A stretch of DNA of 64,000 nt, from the NCBI RefSeq assembly GCF_027595165.1, contig NZ_CP097291.1:1736001-1800000 (forward strand). Direction: 5' to 3'. The translations under genes and the position numbers were made by a program. Positions within the stretch are counted from its first letter, which is position 1. Every line of letters begins with the position of its first letter. The notes under the pieces were generated by a model. That model saw only the letters and a list, made by a program, of their open reading frames with translations. It was not told the DNA's origin and searched no databases. The DNA comes from Providencia sp. PROV188. Its GTDB lineage: Bacteria; Pseudomonadota; Gammaproteobacteria; Enterobacterales; Enterobacteriaceae. Positions 48,753 to 57,758 of the stretch are shown in pieces.

Positions 48753-49079
48753 TCACTTTACCCACACATCCACAACTCTAGCCACCACTGGTAGTAATTG
48801 AGTCAATATCACACTACCCACAAACCATAAAATGATTTTATTGGCGCTGGCGGCTAAAGCTTCTTTGGTGGAATAGTTGGATTTAATTATGGCGATATTG
48901 GTTTTGACTTCATGCAGATCATTTTTCATTTTATCGATCTCTTTTTCTAAGCTATTTAACTTTGAATCCATATTATTTCCCCCATGAGATGCTCTTGGAT
49001 GATGTTGTTTAAATGAATTATCGCTGTAAGAAACAAATAACATTAAAGGGACTTGTTTTTCTCGGAATTGATTCGCCAT
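48753..49079 (-). CDS. Small membrane protein, holin/XhlA-like, with two possible starts
   Basis: A protein of 108 residues from the ATG at 49079 (GAGGAG upstream) or 72 from the in-frame ATG at 48971 (GGGGGA upstream). The 72-residue core has a heptad-like helix (MDSKLNSLEKEIDKMKND...EVKTNIAIIKSN), a short hinge and one C-terminal membrane helix (IILWFVGSVILTQLLPVV). This layout resembles XhlA-like and other small phage-type membrane proteins. The 36 residues in front of the core look unstructured. Function unknown. No phage genes are adjacent. Confidence 0.6.
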   Translation of the reverse strand: MANQFREKQVPLMLFVSYSDNSFKQHHPRASHGGNNMDSKLNSLEKEIDKMKNDLHEVKTNIAIIKSNYSTKEALAASANKIILWFVGSVILTQLLPVVARVVDVWVK

Positions 49080-49325
49080 TGCGTTTCTCCTCAATCCTTT
49101 TACTGAACGTGCTCATCCATTAATTGCGTTTTGAACAAACGAACGGGCATAAAAATCGGTGTATGGGGTAGGAGGGTATTTTGATGAGGAAATAGAGTCA
49201 AAAAATAGCGTGAAGATAGTGCTGAAGTTACTCCTAAAAACGTTGAGTTGCTAGCTAAAGCCCTGTGGTTCAGGGCTCTTTATCTGTGTAGTCAGAGTCA
49301 ATCAATCAGTTGTTAAATGCAGGGA

Positions 49326-49907
49326 TTAATGAATATCTTCGTGACTACGGTACACCAAAGAAAGCTCTGGATGATGCCATAAGCTAGCAGGGGTGACGGT
49401 CGTGCGCTCCCAAGGAATGGAACCAATAAACCACAGCTTCCAGAATTTTAATTTGGCATTCGGATTTTTTGTTAATAATTCTTGGAAAGTTTCGATTTCA
49501 CCAATACGAATAGATAGGGCAGATTGGTAAATGTCGAATACAAATTTGGAACAAAACTGGCGTGATGAATCGTATTTAAACCCTGTATGGTAAAACTTAT
49601 TTAATCGTGGAAAAACTTGTGTCACTAACGCTTGTTTTTGTGCCTCGGTTAAATGTGTGGATAAGCGGCGCACACTGTAACGATGCTCAGATGAGCGGGC
49701 AATAAAACGGGATAATGTGGTGGTAGTCGATAAAGGAATGCGGCTTTCAGCCACTAAATAATCGTCACCATCATGACCGATGATCATGCCCACATGGTTA
49801 CTCCAACACTTTGATGCAGAAGCGATTTGGCGAAAAACTTCAGTGCCGATACTGGTGAAAACAATGTCACCGATTTCCAGTTCATATGGGTAGCTTATTT
49901 TTGTCAT
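49326..49907 (-). CDS. YebB/YiiX-like permuted papain-fold (NlpC/P60 superfamily) protein
   Basis: A 193-residue protein of the DUF830/YiiX group. The catalytic His lies in the N-terminal part ([20 protein letters not shown]) and the Cys later ([14 protein letters not shown]), the circularly permuted order of this family. It resembles E. coli YebB, of unknown function; relatives are thought to be amidases or thioesterases. No signal peptide is visible, so it is probably cytosolic. The ATG at 49907 has GAGGT; the GTG at 49913 is a less likely alternative. Confidence 0.8.
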   Translation of the reverse strand: MTKISYPYELEIGDIVFTSIGTEVFRQIASASKCWSNHVGMIIGHDGDDYLVAESRIPLSTTTTLSRFIARSSEHRYSVRRLSTHLTEAQKQALVTQVFPRLNKFYHTGFKYDSSRQFCSKFVFDIYQSALSIRIGEIETFQELLTKNPNAKLKFWKLWFIGSIPWERTTVTPASLWHHPELSLVYRSHEDIH

Positions 49908-50001
49908 AGACACCTCAATAGAGTGAAAAGTTACATTGAGGTCATCTTATAAGCCGTCCAATACTAGCGGCAATCGGAATTGCGGCGAATATCATTTCTG
50001 T

Positions 50002-51489
50002 TTAACTTGGGTATATTTTCAACAATGCTTCACTTAATAACTGAATATTCTGGATGATTTTTTGTTCAGTGTGGGCGGCATATCCAAATAGAATGGCATC
50101 ATTATTTTGGCTGTTAATACAATAACGAGATAATGGTTGTGCACCAAAACCAAGGTTACGACACTGTTCTAGGATAATCTCTAAGTTATAGCCTTTTCTT
50201 ACCCAACAGACGGTATGAATTCCTGAATCATTCATTTGGGCATCAAAAATATGCGGGAGATATTGATTGATGGATTGGCAAAAAGCAGTTTGGCGTTCAT
50301 AACAAATTTTGCGGATCTTACGAATATGTCTCGCGTAATGACCTTCTTGAATAAACTGCGCTAAAGCGGCTTGTTCTAAATAACTACAATGACTGTCACT
50401 GTAATATTTCATCATCGTAAAAGCTTCACTCAGACTTTCTGGCACAATTAAAAATCCAAGGCGAAAACCGGGATACATCATTTTAGAAAATGTACCGGCA
50501 TATATAACACGTTGATGATTATCAAGCCCTTGTAAGGCTTGAATCGGTTTGGATAGAAAACGAAATTCGCTGTTGTAATCGTCCTCAAATATCCAAGCAT
50601 TGTTCTGTTGCGCCCAATCTAATAGTGCAAGACGGCGGGGTAAACTTAAAGTTGTTCCAAGTGGAAATTGATGTGATGGTGTGGTGTAAATCAGTTTGGC
50701 ATCACCATGATGTGCAGCCGCGTATTCAATATTCATTCCTTCATTATCGGAAGGGATCGGTGAAATATTGGCGCCAGCGGCGGTTAAAATTGCACGAGCA
50801 CTATCATAACCAGGGTCATCGAGCCAAACAGTATCGCTTTGTTTTAATAAGACTTTAGCTACTAAATTTATTGCCTGCTGGGTTCCGTTGACGATAATAA
50901 TTTGCTTGTCATTGCAATGAACACCTCGGGTTGAACGCACATAATCAGCTAATAATTTTTTGAGTGGTATATAGCCATCAGGATGATTATAGTGCGTGAT
51001 ATCATGCTTGGATTTTCGCCAAACTCTTCCTAATAACCGCCCCCAAAGGTCATGGGGAAACTGATCAACACAACCAACGCCAATATTAAATATTGAGCGC
51101 TTATTGGTATTTGGACGTGATTGTTCCCAAAGTGGCTGAAGGTTATTCAATATGGGGTTCAGATAAAGTGCAGGATTCTCTTGTTGGGAAGCCGCCTGTT
51201 TGGTGCTGATTGGACGAACTAGCTCATCAGGAATTTGTGCAGAAACATAGGTTCCAGAGCCTTGCTTTGAATATAAATAACCTTCATCGATTAAGCGTTC
51301 AAACCCTGCAATTACCGAGTTACGAGAAATTGACATCATCTCAGCTAGAGCCCGAGTCGAAGGTAATTTTAGGCCAGCAGCAATTCGTCCATCCAATATT
51401 GCATTACGGATCGTATGGTAAACTCCTTCATTAATTCGACCCTGTTCAATTAATAACAGTGGGAACTGAGCTTGCTGCTTTCGTCTCAT
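50002..51489 (-). CDS. MocR-family regulator (GntR HTH fused to aminotransferase-like domain)
   Basis: A 495-residue transcription factor. The N-terminal winged helix (about 12-80) contains LPSTRALAEMMSISRNSVIAGFERL. The rest is a fold-type I PLP domain with GCVDQFPHDLWGRLLGR, IIVNGTQQAINLVAKVLL, TPSHQFPLGTTLS, EDDYNSEFRF and the PLP-lysine region GTFSKMMYPGFRLGFLIVP. MocR regulators sense PLP or amino compounds and control divergent genes. Here the divergent neighbour is an acetyltransferase 102 bp away. The ligand is unknown. Confidence 0.92.
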   Translation of the reverse strand: MRRKQQAQFPLLLIEQGRINEGVYHTIRNAILDGRIAAGLKLPSTRALAEMMSISRNSVIAGFERLIDEGYLYSKQGSGTYVSAQIPDELVRPISTKQAASQQENPALYLNPILNNLQPLWEQSRPNTNKRSIFNIGVGCVDQFPHDLWGRLLGRVWRKSKHDITHYNHPDGYIPLKKLLADYVRSTRGVHCNDKQIIIVNGTQQAINLVAKVLLKQSDTVWLDDPGYDSARAILTAAGANISPIPSDNEGMNIEYAAAHHGDAKLIYTTPSHQFPLGTTLSLPRRLALLDWAQQNNAWIFEDDYNSEFRFLSKPIQALQGLDNHQRVIYAGTFSKMMYPGFRLGFLIVPESLSEAFTMMKYYSDSHCSYLEQAALAQFIQEGHYARHIRKIRKICYERQTAFCQSINQYLPHIFDAQMNDSGIHTVCWVRKGYNLEIILEQCRNLGFGAQPLSRYCINSQNNDAILFGYAAHTEQKIIQNIQLLSEALLKIYPS

Positions 51490-51528
51490 AAGTGGATCCT
51501 AAATAAATAACAAAAGTGTATCTTATAC

Positions 51529-51549
51529 AGTACCAGATAGCTCTGTACT
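51529..51549. promoter_or_regulatory. Candidate MocR operator in the divergent promoter
   Basis: AGTAC (51529-51533) and GTACT (51545-51549) form an inverted repeat 11 bp apart within the 102-bp gap between the MocR gene and the acetyltransferase. TATACAG beside it could be a -10 region. Confidence 0.35.
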
Positions 51550-51591
51550 ATAACCTCATTCAGTTATATGTCTACAAATGGAAGGGTTATT

Positions 51592-52050
51592 ATGAATAAT
51601 GCAGAACTACCGGTATCTATTGAGTTTGTTTCCCCTGAACACTACCCAGAATGGTTAGTTTATTGGCTGGAATATCAAAAATTTTATCAAGTGGATTTAA
51701 GCGAAGAAATTACATTAAAAGCATGGGCTCGTTTCTTCGACGAAAAAGAACCAATGCACTGTGCTGTCGCATTAGAAGGGAGTAAAGTAGTTGGTTTTGT
51801 GAACTATCTTTACCACCGTTCCACTTGGGCAGAAAATGATTTTTGTTATTTAGAAGATCTTTATGTGACCCCTGAAGTTCGTGGCCGCCATGTAGGGAAG
51901 CAATTAATTGAGTTTGTTCAGCAACAAGCGCAGCAGAAACAGTGTGGACGTTTATATTGGCATACCCAGGAAACCAATTTACGTGGACAAAAGTTATACA
52001 ATTGGGTAGCAGAAAAACCGGGTGTTATTGAATATAGAATGCCACTATAA
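51592..52050 (+). CDS. GNAT N-acetyltransferase
   Basis: A 152-residue acetyltransferase with ISIEFVSPEHYPEWLVYW-like N-terminus, the acetyl-CoA motif YLEDLYVTPEVRGRHVGKQLI (about 92-112) and the C-terminal LYWHTQETNLRGQKLYNWV. The substrate is unknown; the divergent MocR gene suggests an amine or amino acid and common control. The ATG at 51592 has AAGG upstream; an in-frame start at 51568 is possible. It faces a NADAR gene across a GC-rich hairpin. Confidence 0.85.
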   Translation: MNNAELPVSIEFVSPEHYPEWLVYWLEYQKFYQVDLSEEITLKAWARFFDEKEPMHCAVALEGSKVVGFVNYLYHRSTWAENDFCYLEDLYVTPEVRGRHVGKQLIEFVQQQAQQKQCGRLYWHTQETNLRGQKLYNWVAEKPGVIEYRMPL

Positions 52051-52073
52051 ATGAGTATTCAATAAAATGCAGA

Positions 52074-52095
52074 CCCGCTGTTTGATAACAGCGGG
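52074..52095. terminator. Terminator-like hairpin between GNAT and NADAR genes
   Basis: CCCGCTGTT pairs with AACAGCGGG around TGAT. The T-tract is weak on the plus side. It serves two convergent genes. Confidence 0.6.
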
Positions 52096-52113
52096 ATATT
52101 TGTGCTAAAAATC

Positions 52114-52653
52114 TTAATTGGCTAATTGTGTCCGTACTTCCATTAATGCAAAGCCCAATAAATTTAAGCCTTTCCACGTAAGCGGATTTTCAATATTCTC
52201 CGTATCTTCCGCTAAACCAATTCCCCATATTTTATCGACAGGGCTCGCTTCCACAAGGACACGCTCATTGGTTGCCAATAAGAACTGCTTTAGCGCGTCA
52301 TTTTGAGAAAACTTGGCTAAATTAGCTTTTACAACAATATCAAATCGGTTTGCATCCCAAATATCTTGTTTAAAGCCACGAACTTCTCGTCCAAAGGCTT
52401 TGGCTGCTCCAGGATTCGGAGCATGGATAATTTTTTGCAGAATTTCACTATCACCAAATAAACGCGCTTTTTCTGCCATCATAAAATGTTCAGCACTGGC
52501 GAAACGGTTACCATCAACGATAAAAGGGGCGGGATACCATTGGCTAAAACAGCTTTTTGTAATTTGCTGTTGTTTGGATTGATGCCCCCAGAAAAAGACA
52601 TACTTAAATTTCTTACCAGTTCGGTAGAGCTTACAAAGGTTTTTTATATCCAT
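52114..52653 (-). CDS. NADAR-domain (YbiA-like) protein
   Basis: A 179-residue NADAR-family protein. Diagnostic segments are FFWGHQSKQQQITKSCFSQWYP, FASAEHFMMAEKARLFGD, GREVRGFKQDIWD and KIWGIGLAEDTENIENPLTWKG, as in E. coli YbiA (N-glycosidase of riboflavin-pathway intermediates; some relatives remove ADP-ribose from guanine). The start at 52653 is chosen by family length although its ribosome binding site is weak; in-frame starts up to 52755 exist. No operon partner. Confidence 0.85.
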   Translation of the reverse strand: MDIKNLCKLYRTGKKFKYVFFWGHQSKQQQITKSCFSQWYPAPFIVDGNRFASAEHFMMAEKARLFGDSEILQKIIHAPNPGAAKAFGREVRGFKQDIWDANRFDIVVKANLAKFSQNDALKQFLLATNERVLVEASPVDKIWGIGLAEDTENIENPLTWKGLNLLGFALMEVRTQLAN

Positions 52654-52869
52654 AGGACTAACTTGAAAAATAATAATTAGATTTAATGAGAGTAACGATA
52701 AATAAATGTGTTGGCTATCGGAAAAAGCTGCACTGTATTTTTGAATAAAGCTCACACTCTGGAAAGGTATCTATATGTATCGCTTTTTTTAACTAACGTC
52801 TCATTGATTTTAACGATATAGTCACATTTATCAATTCATAATGGTTTGAAAAAAAAGAATTTCTTAATC

Positions 52870-53778
52870 ATGGAAAAGATCTTACTCGTGTTGTGGCCGT
52901 TGTTTGCTCTCATCGCAATGGGTTTTGTTTTACGTAGAACAGCACTATTTTCTGCCGATTTTTGGCCTAGCGCAGAAAAACTCAATTACTTTATTTTATT
53001 TCCTGCATTATTAATAAACAGTTTGGCGAGTGCGCCACTCAATAATCCCAAATTACCCTATCTTGCCTGTGCCATTTTTTTCATCCTTGCTGTAAGTTCA
53101 CTGCTTGTCGTGATAAATAAATATTTATTTAGAATACCAATCCCACGATTTGGAGCTCACATTCAAGGAATCATTCGTTTTAATACTTATTTAGGATTGG
53201 CGATTGTTGCGGATCTTTTTGGATCAGAAGGGATTGCGATTTCAGCGGTGATTATGGCGATTTTAGTTCCCAGCTGTAATGTTATTGCGGTACTGTCGTT
53301 AAGTGCAGGAAAAAAAGTTTCATTAAAGCAGTTAGCCATGCCTATTGTGAAAAACCCATTGATTATTTCTTGTGTCGTAGGAATATTATTAAATTTATTA
53401 CCGATAGGTTTACCATTTGGGTCTGATCAATTTTTAAAATTATTGGCAGCAGCCAGCTTACCTTTGGGGCTAATTTGCATTGGTGGGGCATTACAAACAG
53501 CAACGCTCAGAAAAGAGTTTAAGCCTATTATGGTTTCAACATTGTTTCGCTTGCTTGCTATGCCTATTCTAGCCTCATTTACGGCTTATTTATTTGAATT
53601 ACCTACATTAGAAAGTGTGCTTTTAGTTATCTTTTTCTCCATACCTACTGCACCAACATCCTATATTTTAACTAAGCAACTTAATGGAGATAGTCAATTA
53701 ATGGCGGGGATCATTACTTTCCAAACTATTTTTGCCGTTATTACATTACCGCTAGTTTTAACATTAATTACCCAATAA
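52870..53778 (+). CDS. AEC-family (auxin efflux carrier) transporter
   Basis: A 302-residue inner-membrane protein with about ten helices in two inverted halves, typical of the AEC family (E. coli YfdV; malonate/malate-type carriers). Recognisable segments are LIAMGFVLRRTALFSADFW, FNTYLGLAIVADLFGSEG and the C-terminal FSIPTAPTSYILTKQLNGD. The transported organic acid or amino acid is unknown. The ATG at 52870 has only a weak site (AAAGAA); an in-frame TTG at 52846 is an alternative. Single gene. Confidence 0.88.
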   Translation: MEKILLVLWPLFALIAMGFVLRRTALFSADFWPSAEKLNYFILFPALLINSLASAPLNNPKLPYLACAIFFILAVSSLLVVINKYLFRIPIPRFGAHIQGIIRFNTYLGLAIVADLFGSEGIAISAVIMAILVPSCNVIAVLSLSAGKKVSLKQLAMPIVKNPLIISCVVGILLNLLPIGLPFGSDQFLKLLAAASLPLGLICIGGALQTATLRKEFKPIMVSTLFRLLAMPILASFTAYLFELPTLESVLLVIFFSIPTAPTSYILTKQLNGDSQLMAGIITFQTIFAVITLPLVLTLITQ

Positions 53779-53793
53779 GATTATTTTTATATA

Positions 53794-53830
53794 AAAAAGC
53801 AGCATCATAATTATTGCTATGCTGCTTTTT
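53794..53830. terminator. Bidirectional terminator between AEC and lysozyme-inhibitor genes
   Basis: AAAAAGCAGCAT (53794-53805) pairs with ATGCTGCTTTTT (53819-53830). A and T runs allow function on both strands. Confidence 0.9.
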
Positions 53831-53856
53831 ACGATTACGTGTAGTTAGATATGCAA

Positions 53857-54189
53857 TTATTTAACCAGTTTACAATCACGACCTTTATCGTCAGAAATAC
53901 GGTTATTAACAGCATCATCTTCAGAAATAGTGGCTAAGTTTAACCCTGCTTTGCTGCTCCATAGTTGGAAGTTTTCACCAACATAGCGAGCGCCACTCGC
54001 GGCTTCTTTGCTTTTCAGTAAAATCAGTTCATCGCTGTAAAGCATCACTGCTGTATCTTGATTAGGGAAAGAAACTTTAATTTTTTGTCCATCACAGTTA
54101 TAAGTCTGTGTTTTCGCTGCAAATGCAGATGAAGAAGCAGCCAAAATTGATAATGCAGCGATAGAAGAAACTAAAAGTGTTTTTTTCAT
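53857..54189 (-). CDS. Periplasmic MliC/PliC-type C-type lysozyme inhibitor
   Basis: A 110-residue secreted protein. The signal peptide is cleaved near SSAFAA and there is no lipobox, so it is periplasmic PliC-like, not a lipoprotein. The MliC domain has TYNCDGQKIKVSFPNQDTAV, LLKSKEAASGARYVGEN and FQLWSSKAG, with two cysteines (YNC and RDCKLVK) that would form the family disulphide. The expected role is protection of peptidoglycan against host lysozyme. Single gene, AAGGA upstream. Confidence 0.88.
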   Translation of the reverse strand: MKKTLLVSSIAALSILAASSSAFAAKTQTYNCDGQKIKVSFPNQDTAVMLYSDELILLKSKEAASGARYVGENFQLWSSKAGLNLATISEDDAVNNRISDDKGRDCKLVK

Positions 54190-54640
54190 TGGATTTCCTT
54201 AATACCTTTTAAGTATTTATACCAGCGTTCATAAACATTGAAACCATAAGCTACAGCGACATAGTATTACTTTTAAATATACATTGTATAAACATTTATT
54301 CACTATTTGATGAAATTTAATAATATTCTTAATTTCGGGTCTATTCCTTTATTAAATAATATTACAAATATCGTAGAGGATGTTTTTTCTGAAGGTTAAT
54401 AATTCATTTAAGGTTTAAAATAATCTATAAGCACTATCTTAAAGTTGATTTAAATACTTTTTTTCTAATTTTAATTAATCTTGAAATTGGTGATAGGTAA
54501 AAATAGCTAAATAACAAATAGGATAAACGAAAATTTTAACTTATTAAATTTTCAAGGATTAAATGCAATTTCTTGTGAGTGTTCGATGAATAACATACAC
54601 TGAAGGCGTAAATTTTACGTCATTTGATAAGGAGTTAAGC
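54190..54640. other. Intergenic region between mliC-like gene and amn
   Basis: About 450 bp, very AT-rich, no gene seen. A 13-bp palindrome CGTAAATTTTACG (54607-54619) lies 22 bp before the amn start and may be an operator. I did not find a clear Pho box, which controls amn in E. coli. Confidence 0.5.
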
Positions 54641-56107
54641 GTGTCTTTGGAACAATGCCGAAAATATGAAAATCTTTCTATAGAAGAGACAATCGAAACA
54701 CTCTCATTACTCTATTCAAATGCCATTGAAGCCTTGAGAAATGCCATTGCAACCTATGTTGATAAAGGGACATTACCGGATGTTAACGCACGAGAAAATG
54801 GGTTGTTTGCCTACCCTGAGTTGTGTGTAACTTGGGAAGGAAAGGTTGATCATTGTGAAAAAACGCGAGCTTATGCCCGTTTTGTGAAACGGGGAGATTA
54901 CAGTATTACTGTGACCCAACCTGACTTGTTTCGAGCTTACCTCGTTGAGCAATTGACCATTTTTCAACAAGATTATGACGTATCTTTTGCAGTTCGTCCG
55001 TCTAAGACTGAAATTCCATATCCATTTGTGATTGATGGTTCAGATTTAATTCTTGATAGAAGTATGAGTAGCAGTTTAGCTGCTCATTTTCCTATTACAG
55101 ATCTCTCTCATATCAGTGATGATATTACGGATGGCTTATATCATGTGACGGACGATATGCCATTATCCCACTTTGATGCACTCCGCGTAGATTTCTCTTT
55201 AGCGCGACTAAAACATTATACGGGAACACCACCTGAGCATGTTCAGCCTTACATTTTGTTTACCAACTATAACCGCTATGTTGATGAGTTTGTGAATTGG
55301 GCCTGTGAGCAAATTCGTGATCCAGAAAGCCGCTATATCGCGTTATCTTGTGTAGGGCATAATTATTTAACCGCTGAAAATGCCGATCCTCAATTTGCTA
55401 CATCCGATTTAACATGGAAAAAATTCCAAATGCCTGCATATCATCTGATTGCACGTGATGGCGGAGGAATTACATTAGTGAATATTGGCGTTGGTCCAGC
55501 AAACGCGAAAAACATTTGCGACCATTTAGCAGTATTGCGTCCTCACACGTGGCTAATGATAGGTCACTGTGGTGGGCTGCGTGAAAGCCAAAAAATAGGT
55601 GACTATGTTCTAGCTCACGCCTATTTACGTGATGACCATATTTTAGATGATGTATTACCACCAGATATTCCTATTCCAAGTATTGCTGAAGTTCAGCGGG
55701 CGCTTTATGACGCCACTAAACAGGTAAGTAATATGCCTGGTGAACTAGTTAAACAGCGTTTACGTACGGGAACTGTGGTTACAACCGATGACCGTAACTG
55801 GGAATTAAGATTTTTTGCAACCGCACGCAGATTTAGCCTTAGTCGAGCCGTTGCTGTGGATATGGAAAGTGCCACCATTGCCGCACAAGGTTACCGTTTC
55901 CGTGTCCCATATGGCACATTACTTTGCGTTTCGGACAAGCCGATTCACGGGGAAATCAAACTGCCGGGACAAGCAAATAGTTTTTATGAAGGCGCAATAT
56001 CGGAGCATCTACAAATTGGGATCCGTGCCATCGATCTGCTACGACAAGAAGGTGATAAGCTACACTCCCGAAAATTAAGAACATTCGACGAGCCGCCATT
56101 TAGATAA
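54641..56107 (+). CDS. amn: AMP nucleosidase
   Basis: Amn hydrolyses AMP to adenine and ribose 5-phosphate and adjusts adenylate pools. The 488-residue length matches E. coli (484). The N-terminal AMP-nucleosidase domain (to about 200) is followed by a nucleoside-phosphorylase domain with LIARDGGGITLVNIGVGPANAK, WLMIGHCGGLRESQKIGDYVLAHAY-type residues (about 303-328), and AVDMESATIAAQGYRFRVPYG. The GTG start has AAGGAG seven bases upstream. An acetyltransferase gene follows 18 bp later. Confidence 0.96.
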   Translation: MSLEQCRKYENLSIEETIETLSLLYSNAIEALRNAIATYVDKGTLPDVNARENGLFAYPELCVTWEGKVDHCEKTRAYARFVKRGDYSITVTQPDLFRAYLVEQLTIFQQDYDVSFAVRPSKTEIPYPFVIDGSDLILDRSMSSSLAAHFPITDLSHISDDITDGLYHVTDDMPLSHFDALRVDFSLARLKHYTGTPPEHVQPYILFTNYNRYVDEFVNWACEQIRDPESRYIALSCVGHNYLTAENADPQFATSDLTWKKFQMPAYHLIARDGGGITLVNIGVGPANAKNICDHLAVLRPHTWLMIGHCGGLRESQKIGDYVLAHAYLRDDHILDDVLPPDIPIPSIAEVQRALYDATKQVSNMPGELVKQRLRTGTVVTTDDRNWELRFFATARRFSLSRAVAVDMESATIAAQGYRFRVPYGTLLCVSDKPIHGEIKLPGQANSFYEGAISEHLQIGIRAIDLLRQEGDKLHSRKLRTFDEPPFR

Positions 56108-56125
56108 TCTAGAGGAGGGAAATTC

Positions 56126-56647
56126 GTGATCCCTAAACTTGAAACAGATAGGTTAGTTTTAGCAAAACATGAGGTTAGTGATTTTTCAGCACTTTCGCAG
56201 TTATGGGGACAACGTTCAATGGTTCAGCATATTGGCGGTGTTCCCTCAACGGAGCGCGAATCATGGATGCGTATGCTCGCGTATGGCGGACTTTGGCCTT
56301 TACTCGGGTTTGGTTATTGGGCGGTGAGAGAAAAAGCGACAGGAAATTATGTGGGAGACCTTGGGTTTGCCGATTTTCATCGCATTGTTGAACCCCACGT
56401 TAAAGGTATTCCAGAAGCGGGATGGGTGATTGCGCCTGAATATCAAGGCAAAGGTTACGCGACGGAGGCGATGCAAGCTGCATTATCTTGGTTAATCGCG
56501 GAGCAGAAACACCAAGAAAGTATCTGCTTTATAGGACCACAAAATATACCGTCACTGCGTGTTGCTGAAAAGTTAGGGTATATACAAGATAAAGAAGTGT
56601 TCATGAACGGCAGTATCTCGGTATTGTTGCGTAAAAATCTTATCTAG
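56126..56647 (+). CDS. RimJ/RimL-type GNAT acetyltransferase
   Basis: A 173-residue acetyltransferase beginning IPKLETDRLVLAKHEVSDF, with FGYWAVREKATGNYVGDLGF, the acetyl-CoA segment PEYQGKGYATEAMQAALSWL (about 110-130) and the C-terminal NIPSLRVAEKLGY. This is the Acetyltransf_3 pattern seen in ribosomal-protein and other protein acetyltransferases; substrate unknown. The GTG start has a strong GAGGAGG site. It is close behind amn and likely shares its transcript. Confidence 0.87.
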   Translation: MIPKLETDRLVLAKHEVSDFSALSQLWGQRSMVQHIGGVPSTERESWMRMLAYGGLWPLLGFGYWAVREKATGNYVGDLGFADFHRIVEPHVKGIPEAGWVIAPEYQGKGYATEAMQAALSWLIAEQKHQESICFIGPQNIPSLRVAEKLGYIQDKEVFMNGSISVLLRKNLI

Positions 56648-56754
56648 CCTTAATTATCCCATTTTTGATAACTATCAATCCTATTCTTATTTATAGAATA
56701 GGATTGATCCTCTCAGTAGACTCTTAAAATTACTTGGTTGATTTTAAGGTCACT

Positions 56755-57714
56755 ATGTCTAGCCACTTTCTTGCATTCGAAAAACCTATTATTGAGCTTC
56801 ATGAAAAAATTGAAGCATTAAATGCCTTTAAGCAAAAGGGTCATCCATCAGAACTAAAACTTGATGAAGAGATCCAATTATTAGAAAAAAAATGCCAATC
56901 ACTCACTGAGAATATTTTCTCTTCTTTAGGTGCATGGGAAATAGTGCAATTAGCACGTCATCCAATGCGTCCTTACATGCTTGATTATATTTCTCTTATA
57001 TTTACTGAGTTTCAGGAATTAGCGGGGGATAGAGCATTTGCTGACGACAAAGCTTTAGTTGGTGGATTAGCACGTTTAGACGGTCGCCCAGTTATGGTAA
57101 TGGGGCAACAGAAAGGGCGGGATACGAAGGAAAAAGTAAAACGTAATTTTGGAATGCCATCCCCTGAAGGTTATCGAAAAGCGCTTAGATTAATGAAAAT
57201 GGCGGAGCGATTTAAACTGCCAGTTATTACCTTCATTGATTCAGCAGGGGCTTATCCTGGTGTTGGCGCTGAAGAACGTGGGCAAGCTGAAGCAATTGCG
57301 CGCAATATTCAGGAAATGTCTTGCCTAACAACGCCGATTATTTGTGTGATCACCGGAGAAGGTTGTTCCGGAGGCGCGCTCGGGATTGGTGTGGGGGACA
57401 GAATTAATATGTTGGAATACAGTACATACGCAGCAATCTCTCCGGAAGGCTGCGCTTCTATTTTATGGAAAGATTCCCAAAAAGCGCAAGTTGCGGCTGA
57501 GGTGATGGGAATGACCGCGCCTAGACTAAAAGCGCTGGGAATTATCGACACAATTATTCCTGAACCGTTAGGCGGAGCGCATCGAAATTACGCATTGGCT
57601 GCACAATATCTGAAGCAGCAACTTATCTACGATTTAAACCAACTTAGTGCATTAGATAAGGATACGTTATTGGATCTACGCTACCAAAAAATAATGGAAA
57701 TTGGCTATTGCTAA
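56755..57714 (+). CDS. Acetyl-CoA carboxylase carboxyltransferase alpha subunit, AccA-like (stand-alone copy)
   Basis: A 319-residue protein of exactly AccA length. AccA with AccD transfers carboxyl from biotin to acetyl-CoA, giving malonyl-CoA. Conserved blocks: [75 protein letters not shown] and [11 protein letters not shown]. Several positions differ from E. coli AccA in otherwise near-invariant stretches (SAGAYPG for TPGAYPG, GEGCSGG for GEGGSGG). Canonical accA lies next to dnaE; here its neighbours are a GNAT gene and a LysR gene, suggesting a paralogue. Confidence 0.85.
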   Translation: MSSHFLAFEKPIIELHEKIEALNAFKQKGHPSELKLDEEIQLLEKKCQSLTENIFSSLGAWEIVQLARHPMRPYMLDYISLIFTEFQELAGDRAFADDKALVGGLARLDGRPVMVMGQQKGRDTKEKVKRNFGMPSPEGYRKALRLMKMAERFKLPVITFIDSAGAYPGVGAEERGQAEAIARNIQEMSCLTTPIICVITGEGCSGGALGIGVGDRINMLEYSTYAAISPEGCASILWKDSQKAQVAAEVMGMTAPRLKALGIIDTIIPEPLGGAHRNYALAAQYLKQQLIYDLNQLSALDKDTLLDLRYQKIMEIGYC

Positions 57715-57758
57715 TGTTATTAGTGGGGCATTAATGAACACTAAAATTAGGTTGTATT

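Noticed and set aside
48753..49907. Prophage remnant
   Set aside because: A holin-like and a papain-fold gene alone are not enough; no integrase, capsid or tail gene and no attachment repeats were seen.
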